64,000 nucleotides of DNA from Pseudoflavonifractor sp050943825 (GTDB lineage Bacteria; Bacillota; Clostridia; Oscillospirales; Oscillospiraceae): positions 1 through 64,000 of the forward strand of contig NZ_JBMNPX010000005.1 in the NCBI RefSeq assembly GCF_050943825.1, written 5' to 3'. The notes beneath the pieces are model-generated. The model made no database searches and had not been told where the DNA came from. It worked only from the letters and a program-made list of their open reading frames with translations. The position numbers and the translations under genes are program-made. This document shows positions 57,483 to 64,000 of the stretch, piece by piece. Each line of letters begins with the position of its first letter. The stretch's first letter is position 1.

Positions 57483-59921
57483 TTGCATAACTATACGAAA
57501 ACCGAATTAACCAATCTGATTACCGGCAAGCTGCGCCGCAATTTCGGCCGTGACGTGGATGAGGCCACCGTGCCCCAGATGTTCAAGGCCTGCGCCATGG
57601 TTCTGCGCGACATCATGTCCGCCCATGAGCTGGAGACCGAGGACCGGGTGAAGGACAGCCATGCCCGTCAGGTTCACTACCTGTCCCTGGAGTTCCTCAT
57701 GGGCCGCTCCCTGATGAAGAACGCCTACAATCTGGGCGTGCTGGAGCCTCTGACCCAGGCCATCGAGTCCCTGGGCTTCTCCGCTGCCGACCTGTTCGAG
57801 GCCGAGCCCGATGCCGGCCTGGGCAACGGCGGTCTGGGCCGTCTGGCCGCCTGCTACCTGGACTCCATGACCACCCTGGAGATCCCCGCCACCGGCTACT
57901 CCATCTGCTATGAGCTGGGTATCTTCAAGCAGAAGATCGTGGACGGCCAGCAGGTGGAGCTGGCGGACAACTGGCTGGGCCTGGGCGATGCCTGGCTCAT
58001 CCCCAAGGTAGACGAGACCGAGACCGTCCACTTCGGCGGCAAGGTCAAGGGTTACTGGGATGAGAACGGCCGTCACCGTGTGGCCTACGAGGGCGGCACC
58101 GACGTGCTGGCCATCCCCAAGGATATGGAGATCGCCGGCTACGGCACCGACCACGTGAACGTCCTGCGCCTGTGGGACGCCAAGAGCCCCGTGCCCGTGG
58201 ATATGTCCCTCTACTCCCGCGGTGAGTACCTGAAGGCGGTGGAGCAGCAGGCCATGGCCGAGGTTATCGCCAAGGTCCTCTACCCCGACGACAACCACTA
58301 CGAGGGCAAGTCCCTGCGCCTGAAGCAGCAGTACTTCTTCGTCTCCGCCACCGTGCAGTCCATCGTGCGCAAGCACCGCGCCCAGTACGGCACCCTGCAC
58401 AACTTCCACCAGAAGCACGTCATCCAGATCAACGACACCCACCCCACCCTGGTGATCCCCGAGCTGATGCGGATCCTGCTGGACGAGGAGGGCTACACCT
58501 GGGATGACGCCTGGTATATCGTCACCCACACCGTGGCCTACACCAACCACACCGTCATGATCGAGGCCCTGGAGCGCTGGCCCCAGGAGCTGGTCCAGAC
58601 CCTGCTGCCCCGCATCTGGGAGATCATCATCGAGATCTCCAACCGCTGGCAGCAGCGCCTCACCGAGGCCTTCCACGGCGATATGGGCCGTGTGGAGCGC
58701 AACGCCATTGTCTGGGGCGGCGACGTGCGCATGGCCAACATGTGCGTGTGCGCCTGCTACGCCGTCAACGGCGTGTCCGCCCTCCACTCCGACATTCTGA
58801 AGAAGGACCTGTTCCGGGACATCTACGCCATCACTCCCGACAAGTTCCAGAACGTGACCAACGGCATTGACCACCGCCGCTGGCTGTCCCAGTGCAACCC
58901 CAAGCTGGACGCCCTCATCAAGGAGTGCACCGGCGGGGATGACTACCTGCTCCAGCCCGACGCCATGAAGAAGCTGGAGAAGTTCCAGAACGACGCCGGC
59001 GTCCTCTCCCGCCTGGGCAAGATCAAGGCGGAGAACAAGCAGGCCTTTGCATCCTATGTGGCCAAGGAGAGCGGCATTGTGCTCAACACCGACGCCATCT
59101 TCGACGTACAGGTGAAGCGCCTCCACGAGTACAAGCGCCAGCTGCTCAACGTGATGCACATCATCTACCTGTACCAGCGCCTCAAGAACGACCCCAACTT
59201 CACTTTCACCCCCCGGGTGTACCTCTTCGGCGCCAAGGCGGCTCCCGGCTACTATGTGGCCAAGGAGATTGTCCACCTCATCAACTCCCTGTCCGCCACC
59301 ATCAACGCCGACCCCGTCTGCAAGGACCGGCTGCAGGTGGTGTTCCTGGAGAACTACCGGGTCAGCCTGGCCGAGCGTCTCATGCCCGCCAGCGAGCTGA
59401 GCGAGCAGATCTCCACCGCCGGCAAGGAGGCCAGCGGCACCGGCAACATGAAGTTCATGATGAACGGCGCCCTGACCATCGGCACCCTGGACGGCGCCAA
59501 CGTGGAGATGCATGAGCAGCTGGGCGACGAGAACATCTTCCTCTTTGGCCTGAAGGCCGACGAGGTTGTGTCCCTCAAGCAGCGCGGCTACAAGCCCTAT
59601 GAGTACTATATGGGCTCTCCCACCCTGAAGGGAATCCTGGACCAGATCACCCGCGGCTTCAACGACGGCGTGAGCTACACCGACCTGACCAACCGGCTCC
59701 TCTTCGGTCAGAACGGCAGCGCCCCCGACGACTACCTGCTGCTGGCCGACTTTGAGAGTTACAGAGCCGCCCACGAGCGGGCCGGTAAGGCCTATCTGGA
59801 CCAGAAGGCCTGGAACCGCATGTCCCTCATCAACATCGCCCGGTCCGGCATCTTCGCCGCTGACCGTTCCATCCGGGACTACGCCGATAACATCTGGCAT
59901 GTCTCCACCCGGGAGCTGTAA
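57483..59921 (+). CDS. glgP: Glycogen/alpha-glucan phosphorylase
   Basis: PLP enzyme that releases glucose 1-phosphate from alpha-1,4-glucan ends. The 812-residue product has the family motifs VHYLSLEFLMGR, GLGNGGLGRLAACYLDS, INDTHPTL, THTVAYTNHT, QVKRLHEYKRQLLN and the PLP lysine in GTGNMKFMMNGALTIGTLDG. The ATG at 57462 precedes the AGGAG at 57468-57472 and has no ribosome site of its own; the TTG at 57483 is 10 bases after that site and leads into HNYTKTEL, so it is preferred. It follows glgA by 140 bases and has a separate promoter, which allows breakdown to be set apart from synthesis. Confidence 0.95.
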   Translation: MHNYTKTELTNLITGKLRRNFGRDVDEATVPQMFKACAMVLRDIMSAHELETEDRVKDSHARQVHYLSLEFLMGRSLMKNAYNLGVLEPLTQAIESLGFSAADLFEAEPDAGLGNGGLGRLAACYLDSMTTLEIPATGYSICYELGIFKQKIVDGQQVELADNWLGLGDAWLIPKVDETETVHFGGKVKGYWDENGRHRVAYEGGTDVLAIPKDMEIAGYGTDHVNVLRLWDAKSPVPVDMSLYSRGEYLKAVEQQAMAEVIAKVLYPDDNHYEGKSLRLKQQYFFVSATVQSIVRKHRAQYGTLHNFHQKHVIQINDTHPTLVIPELMRILLDEEGYTWDDAWYIVTHTVAYTNHTVMIEALERWPQELVQTLLPRIWEIIIEISNRWQQRLTEAFHGDMGRVERNAIVWGGDVRMANMCVCACYAVNGVSALHSDILKKDLFRDIYAITPDKFQNVTNGIDHRRWLSQCNPKLDALIKECTGGDDYLLQPDAMKKLEKFQNDAGVLSRLGKIKAENKQAFASYVAKESGIVLNTDAIFDVQVKRLHEYKRQLLNVMHIIYLYQRLKNDPNFTFTPRVYLFGAKAAPGYYVAKEIVHLINSLSATINADPVCKDRLQVVFLENYRVSLAERLMPASELSEQISTAGKEASGTGNMKFMMNGALTIGTLDGANVEMHEQLGDENIFLFGLKADEVVSLKQRGYKPYEYYMGSPTLKGILDQITRGFNDGVSYTDLTNRLLFGQNGSAPDDYLLLADFESYRAAHERAGKAYLDQKAWNRMSLINIARSGIFAADRSIRDYADNIWHVSTREL

Positions 59922-59934
59922 TCAGTCCCCTCAG

Positions 59935-59968
59935 CCGCCTGCCCCTCGGAGAGGGGCAGGCGGTTTTT
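59935..59968 (+). terminator. Terminator of the glycogen cluster
   Basis: CCGCCTGCCCCTC (59935-59947) pairs perfectly with GAGGGGCAGGCGG (59951-59963) around GGA, then TTTTT. Confidence 0.93.
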
Positions 59969-60011
59969 CGCTGTCCTGTCCTTTCCGTCCGCCCCCTCTC
60001 CGCCGCCCCGC

Positions 60012-60040
60012 TTGACTTTATATCGGTTCCGAATTAGAAT
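60012..60040 (+). promoter_or_regulatory. Promoter of the cysteine desulfurase gene
   Basis: TTGACT (60012-60017), 17 bases, TAGAAT (60035-60040). Confidence 0.75.
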
Positions 60041-60075
60041 TGAGGAGAAATTGTGAGACTAAGGAGCGAATTTCT

Positions 60076-61212
60076 TTGATTTATCTGGACAATGCCGCCA
60101 CCACCCGGGTGTGTCCCCAGGCCGCCCAGGCCGCGCTGGAGGCTATGACGGAGCAGTACGGCAACCCCTCCTCCCGCTACCCTCTGGGCCGGGAGGCCGC
60201 CAAGCGGCTCAAGGAGCAGCGGGGCCAGGTGGCCGCCGCCCTGGGCTGCGCTGCGGAGGAGATTTTCTTCACCTCCTGCGGCACCGAGGGGGATAACTGG
60301 GCCATTCGCGGCGCCGTGGAGCTGGGTAAGCGGAAGGGAAAGCACATCATCACTACCGCCTTTGAGCACTCCGCCGTGCTGGAGCCCTGCAAGGCTCTGG
60401 AGCGGGAGGGGTACGAGGTCACCTGGCTCAAACCGGACAAGACCGGCCATATCTCCATCGAGGACCTGACCGCCGCCCTCCGGCCGGACACCGTGCTGGT
60501 GTCCATGATGCTGGTGAACAACGAGCTGGGCACCATCCAGCCTGTGGCCGAGGCCGCCCGGGCCATCAAGGCCGCCCACTCCCCCGCCCTGCTCCACACC
60601 GACGCGGTGCAGGCCTTTCTGAAAATCCCCTTCACCCCCAAGGCCCTGGGCGTGGATCTGCTCACCATCTCGGGCCACAAGGTGCGCGCCCCCAAGGGCG
60701 TGGGGGCGCTCTACATCCGCAAGGGCCTCCGGTTCCCGCCCCTGATGCTGGGCGGCGGCCAGGAGGAGGGCATGCGTCCCGGCACCGAGGCCACCGCCCA
60801 GACCGCCGCCTTTGCCGCCGCCTGTGCTGTGGGCAAGGCCGAGATGAATTCCTATACCGTTCGTATGAAAGAGCTGAAAGAATACGCTCTGGAGTCGCTT
60901 TTGGGGGCAATTCCCCAGCTGAAGCAGGTGGGTGAGAGCGACGCGCCCCACATTCTCTGCCTTACCCTGCCCGGCTACAAGAGCGAGGTGCTGGTGCGGG
61001 TGCTGGGGGACATGGGGGTGTGCGTGTCCGCCGGGTCGGCCTGCCACCGGGGCAAGCCCAGCCATGTGTTCGCCGCCATGGGCCTGCCCAAGAACGAGAT
61101 GGACGGCGCCTTCCGGGTGTCCTTCTCCCCCGACAGCACCCGTGAGGACGTGGACGGCCTGCGGGAGGCCCTGCTCAAGGCCCGGGACACCCTGTTCACC
61201 ACCCTGTCCTGA
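60076..61212 (+). CDS. Cysteine desulfurase, NifS/IscS family
   Basis: PLP enzyme that takes sulfur from cysteine for iron-sulfur clusters or thio-modifications. The 378-residue product begins IYLDNAATTRVCPQA, has YGNPSSRYPLGREA, FTSCGTEGDNWAI, the substrate-site HSAVLEPC, VNNELGTIQP, the PLP lysine in ISGHKVRAPKGVGALYI at about residue 202, and the active-site cysteine in GSACHRGKPSH near residue 325. TTG at 60076 has AAGGAG 9 bases upstream and is preferred over upstream codons that lack a ribosome site. No scaffold gene (iscU) adjoins; a MATE gene follows after 27 bases. Confidence 0.94.
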   Translation: MIYLDNAATTRVCPQAAQAALEAMTEQYGNPSSRYPLGREAAKRLKEQRGQVAAALGCAAEEIFFTSCGTEGDNWAIRGAVELGKRKGKHIITTAFEHSAVLEPCKALEREGYEVTWLKPDKTGHISIEDLTAALRPDTVLVSMMLVNNELGTIQPVAEAARAIKAAHSPALLHTDAVQAFLKIPFTPKALGVDLLTISGHKVRAPKGVGALYIRKGLRFPPLMLGGGQEEGMRPGTEATAQTAAFAAACAVGKAEMNSYTVRMKELKEYALESLLGAIPQLKQVGESDAPHILCLTLPGYKSEVLVRVLGDMGVCVSAGSACHRGKPSHVFAAMGLPKNEMDGAFRVSFSPDSTREDVDGLREALLKARDTLFTTLS

Positions 61213-61239
61213 GACAAAATAACATTCAGAGAGGTTGTT

Positions 61240-62643
61240 ATGCTCTCCTACATGAACCGGGGCAGGTACTTCTACCGCGACGTGGTCCGGCTGGCCCTGC
61301 CCATCATCTTTCAGAATCTGATCACCGAGTCCCTGGCCCTGGTGGACACCTTCATGGTGGGCTCCCTGCCGGGAGACGCCCCCATGGCGGCGGTGACCCT
61401 GGCCAACATCCCCATCTTTGTCATTCTCCTGCTTATCTTCGGCCTCCAGAGCGGAGCCTCCGTGCTCATCAGCCAGTTCTGGGGCAAACAGGACACCGAT
61501 TCCATCAACCGGGTTATCGGCATCGGATTTTACGCCGCCGGCAGTATTACCATGATCTTTGCTCTGGTGATGTACTTCTTCCCGGTGGAATTCCTGGGTC
61601 TGTTCTCCAACAACCGGGAGGTTGTGGAGCTGGCGGCGGGGTACGGCAAAGTCGTTGGCTTCTCCTATGTGTTCAACTCCATCACCCAGGTCTATCTGGG
61701 AGCCCACCGGTCCATGGAGAACCCCAAGCTGGGTTTGTGCGTGCTGGGCGTGTCCATGGTGTCCAACACCTTCCTCAACTGGGTGTTCATCTTCGGCAAC
61801 CTGGGCGCCCCCCGGCTGGGCGTGGTGGGCGCCGCCGTGGGCACCCTGCTGGCCCGCATGCTGGAGTTTGCCGTCATGGTGACCTACGCCGTCCGCAGCC
61901 GCCGCTTCCGCCTGAAGCCCGCTCTGGTGTTCCGCCCCGGCCGGGAGCTGCTGGCCCGCTACATCCGCTATTCCACCCCCGTGGTGCTCAACGAGACCCT
62001 CTGGGGCCTGGGCACCGCCCTCTATCCCACCATCATGGGCTATATGGAGGGCTCCACCGAGATTCTGGCGGCCTACGCCATCTCGGGCAACATTGAAAAG
62101 GTATGTACCGTCATTGTCTTTGCCATCGCGGGTACGGCGGCCATCATCATCGGCCGTGAGATCGGCGCGGGCCGGATGGAGACGGTGTACGACACCGGCC
62201 GCACCCTGAACACCCTGGCCTTTCTGGCCGGTCTGGTTGTCAGCGTGCTGGGCATTCTGGGCACATTGTTCTTTGTCAGCCCGGTGGTGTATCCCAACTT
62301 CGGCCTGTCCAAGGAGGCCCAGGACATTGCCACCATGATGCTGCTGGTCACCTTCACCTTCCTGTCCGTCCGCTCCTTCAACACCACCAACATCGTGGGT
62401 GTGCTCCGGGGCGGCGGAGATGTGCGAGCCGCCACCCTCAACGACCTGCTCCCTCTCTGGTGCTTTGCCCTGCCCCTGTCCGCCTTCTTCGGCCTGGTGC
62501 TGAAGCTGGATATCTTCTGGGTCTATCTGGGCATCTCCCTGGAAAACGTGCTGAAATTCTTCATCGGCCTGTGGCGGTTCCGCTCGGGTGCCTGGATTCA
62601 CGACGTGACCCAGGCCAGCTACCGGAAAACCGACCCGTCATAA
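61240..62643 (+). CDS. MATE-family efflux transporter, second copy
   Basis: Cation-coupled exporter of unknown substrate. The 467-residue product has about twelve hydrophobic helices, starting with a charged YMNRGRYFYRDVVRLALPI, then LITESLALVDTFMVG in helix 1, IFGLQSGASVLISQFWG in helix 2 and NTFLNWVFIFGNLG; these match the Firmicute MATE (NorM-like) branch and differ clearly from the copy at 28788. ATG at 61240 has AGAGAGG 6 bases upstream. It is 27 bases after the desulfurase gene and 33 bases before the MBL-fold gene, so all three may be one transcript, though no shared task is evident. Confidence 0.93.
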   Translation: MLSYMNRGRYFYRDVVRLALPIIFQNLITESLALVDTFMVGSLPGDAPMAAVTLANIPIFVILLLIFGLQSGASVLISQFWGKQDTDSINRVIGIGFYAAGSITMIFALVMYFFPVEFLGLFSNNREVVELAAGYGKVVGFSYVFNSITQVYLGAHRSMENPKLGLCVLGVSMVSNTFLNWVFIFGNLGAPRLGVVGAAVGTLLARMLEFAVMVTYAVRSRRFRLKPALVFRPGRELLARYIRYSTPVVLNETLWGLGTALYPTIMGYMEGSTEILAAYAISGNIEKVCTVIVFAIAGTAAIIIGREIGAGRMETVYDTGRTLNTLAFLAGLVVSVLGILGTLFFVSPVVYPNFGLSKEAQDIATMMLLVTFTFLSVRSFNTTNIVGVLRGGGDVRAATLNDLLPLWCFALPLSAFFGLVLKLDIFWVYLGISLENVLKFFIGLWRFRSGAWIHDVTQASYRKTDPS

Positions 62644-62676
62644 GCCTGCCGGGCCACCGGCGGAAAGGAGCTCTCT

Positions 62677-63435
62677 ATGAAGGTTACGGTTCTGATGGAA
62701 AACACCTCCCCCCACTGTCTCCTCCACGAGCACGGCTTGTCCCTGCATCTGTCCTATGCGGGCCACAGCGTCCTGCTGGACGTGGGCTCCTCCGGCCGGT
62801 TCACCGAGAACGCCGCCGCCCTGGGGGTGGACCTGTCCACTGTGGAGAAGGCCGCCCTCTCCCACGGCCACTGGGACCACGCCGACGGCCTGGGCGCCTT
62901 CTTCGCCTGCAATGCCGCCGCACCGGTGTACGCCCGGCCAGCCGCCCTTCTGCCCCGGTACCGGGAGAAGGACGGCAGCTACGATGGCGTGAGCCCCGCC
63001 CTCATTGAGCAGTTTGGCAGCCGCTTCGACCTGGCCGACGGCCCCCGGATGATTCTGCCCGGCCTTCATCTCATCCCCGACGCCGTGGACCACGAGCAGT
63101 CCCTAGTGGCTGAGACGGACAAGGGCCTGGTGGTGATGAACTCCTGCTGTCACGCCGGGGCCGGATATATTGTAAAGGATATCCTCGCCCGTTTTCCCGG
63201 CCAGCAGGTGTACGCCATTGTGGGCGGGTTCCACCTGATGGGCCACGGCGGCACTGCCACCCTGGGTGTGGCCCCCGGCATTGTCCGCAATCTGGCCCAC
63301 TGGCTCACCGATGAGCTGGGCGTGGAGCGGGTGTACACCGGCCACTGCACCGGCGAGCCCGCCTTCGCCCTTCTTCAGGAGGAGCTGGGCGACAGGCTGG
63401 CCTATCTCAGGACCGGCCTCGTCCTGGAATTTTAA
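62677..63435 (+). CDS. MBL-fold metal-dependent hydrolase
   Basis: Metallo-beta-lactamase-fold protein of 252 residues with the metal ligands SHGHWDHADG (HxHxDH) at about residues 62-71, a further histidine in NSCCHAGAGYIV near 150, and GHCTGEPAF at the C terminus. The N-terminal run LLDVGSSGRFTENAAALG and the CCHAG motif place it near the archaeal-type 7,8-dihydropterin / ribofuranosylaminobenzene-phosphate-synthase-like branch, whose bacterial members have no agreed substrate. ATG at 62677 has AAAGGAG upstream. It is the last gene of a probable three-gene run and ends at 63442-63490. Confidence 0.9.
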   Translation: MKVTVLMENTSPHCLLHEHGLSLHLSYAGHSVLLDVGSSGRFTENAAALGVDLSTVEKAALSHGHWDHADGLGAFFACNAAAPVYARPAALLPRYREKDGSYDGVSPALIEQFGSRFDLADGPRMILPGLHLIPDAVDHEQSLVAETDKGLVVMNSCCHAGAGYIVKDILARFPGQQVYAIVGGFHLMGHGGTATLGVAPGIVRNLAHWLTDELGVERVYTGHCTGEPAFALLQEELGDRLAYLRTGLVLEF

Positions 63436-63441
63436 TCTTTT

Positions 63442-63490
63442 GCCGCGATGCGGCCGGTCTGTTCCGGCTGTGTCGCGGCATTGCTTTTTC
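63442..63490 (+). terminator. Terminator after the MBL-fold gene
   Basis: GCCGCGA (63442-63448) pairs with TCGCGGC (63473-63479), with an inner GCCGG/CCGGC stem, followed by TTGCTTTTT. Confidence 0.75.
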
Positions 63491-63581
63491 CTGTCCGGGC
63501 CGTTTCTTAGCAATCACGCTCCCACTCTGCTTCTGTTCTCCCCGAAATTTTTCCGTTCACAAATCATTTACAACCAACCTA

Positions 63582-63610
63582 TTGACAATGCCGGGGGATG
63601 GTGGTACATT
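63582..63610 (+). promoter_or_regulatory. Promoter of hrcA and the heat-shock operon
   Basis: TTGACA (63582-63587), 17 bases, TACATT (63605-63610), immediately before CIRCE. Confidence 0.85.
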
Positions 63611-63614
63611 TACG

Positions 63615-63641
63615 TTAGCACTCAGGAAGTATGAGTGCTAA
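63615..63641 (+). promoter_or_regulatory. CIRCE operator
   Basis: TTAGCACTC (63615-63623), nine bases, GAGTGCTAA (63633-63641): a perfect CIRCE, the binding site of HrcA. It overlaps the transcription start. Confidence 0.98.
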
Positions 63642-63662
63642 AACATGAGAGGAGGCGGCATG

Positions 63663-64000
63663 ATGGATTTGACTGACCGCAAGAAACGCATTCTGCGGGT
63701 CATCATTGAGAATTATATTGAATCGGCAGAGCCCATCGGCTCCAAGACCATCGCCGAGTCCTCCGGACTGGATATCTCCTCCGCCACCATCCGCAACGAG
63801 ATGGCCGACCTGGAGGCCATGGGCTACCTGGAGCAGCCCCACACCTCCGCCGGACGGATTCCCTCCCCCAAGGGCTACCGGCTCTACGTCAACGAGCTCA
63901 TGGGTGACTACCGCCTCTCCCTCCAGGAGACCCAGCGGATCAACCAGGCCCTGCGCCTGAAGATGCAGGAACTGGACCGGGTCATCGACCAGGCGGGACG
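63663..64000 (+). CDS. hrcA: Heat-inducible transcription repressor HrcA, 5' part only
   Basis: Repressor of class I heat-shock genes that binds CIRCE, its activity being restored by GroEL. The window contains about the first 112 residues: MDLTDRKKRILRVIIENYIE, then the winged helix with AEPIGSKTIAESSG, ISSATIRNEMADLEAMGYLE and QPHTSAGRIPSPKGYRLYV, followed by the start of the dimer helix. The gene runs off the right edge. Two ATGs are adjacent; the second (63663) has 7-base spacing from AGGAGG and is preferred to the first (63660). The perfect CIRCE just upstream means it represses itself. grpE-dnaK-dnaJ are expected beyond the edge by analogy. Confidence 0.96.
   Translation, partial: MDLTDRKKRILRVIIENYIESAEPIGSKTIAESSGLDISSATIRNEMADLEAMGYLEQPHTSAGRIPSPKGYRLYVNELMGDYRLSLQETQRINQALRLKMQELDRVIDQAG

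Overview
The window reads as chromosome of a high-G+C, low-oxygen gut Firmicute of class Clostridia, most likely an Oscillospiraceae relative of Flavonifractor, Pseudoflavonifractor or Intestinimonas. This is inferred from many consensus sigma-A promoters on short A+T-rich islands, strong AGGAGG ribosome sites, a perfect CIRCE element before hrcA, a Mn-sensing yybP-ykoY leader before mntP, a glgB-C-D-A-P glycogen cluster with the Firmicute-type glgD paralogue, a collagen-like spore-surface type protein, a siroheme/ferredoxin reductase and a secreted flavin reductase. No tRNA, rRNA, CRISPR array, prophage or intact insertion sequence was seen.

Layout. 1-4262: trmL-pgk on the minus strand, then proB and proA on the plus strand. 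4311-7568: a nested palindromic element, a hypothetical gene and a Ca-type P-type ATPase. 7763-10059: an orphan terminator-like hairpin and a two-gene restriction-modification cassette (Dam-type methylase plus PD-(D/E)XK endonuclease). 10083-12086: glutamine-dependent nadE. 12222-15172: five genes in a row for a secreted DxDxDG-repeat protein, an ECF sigma factor, an RsgI-like membrane anti-sigma factor and a split pair of CHR transporters; this is the most unusual set in the window. 15233-23700: rnr, an EF-G-like GTPase, a lipoprotein, a GNAT enzyme, and pncA-pncB for NAD salvage. 23753-27682: glf with a family 2 glycosyltransferase, ppa and a pseudouridine synthase. 27788-30128: two leader-controlled transporters, mntP under a Mn riboswitch and a MATE pump behind a terminator-ended leader that may be a guanidine-IV switch.

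30224-37864: gapA, a sensor-kinase-like protein without an evident phospho-acceptor histidine, a MarR regulator with two matching operators, a secreted double-FMN flavoprotein reductase broken by an in-frame TGA, and a tandemly duplicated coiled-coil gene whose second copy has an in-frame TAG. 37908-44745: tex, an XRE membrane regulator with a small zincin, an NAD-dependent epimerase/reductase, and an antiporter-tetR operon with two palindromic operators. 44850-49232: a thiol/sulfur set (AsrC-like reductase and CoA-disulfide reductase with rhodanese domain) divergent from a LysR regulator, and a split-barrel lipoprotein. 49352-51028: a collagen-like protein and an XRE regulator. 51209-59968: the glycogen cluster. 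60012-63490: a cysteine desulfurase, a second MATE pump and an MBL-fold protein. The window ends inside hrcA, behind its CIRCE operator.

Starts were chosen from ribosome-site spacing; in proB, proA, glgP, the P-type ATPase and the CoA-disulfide reductase this differs from, or decides against, the longest frame.
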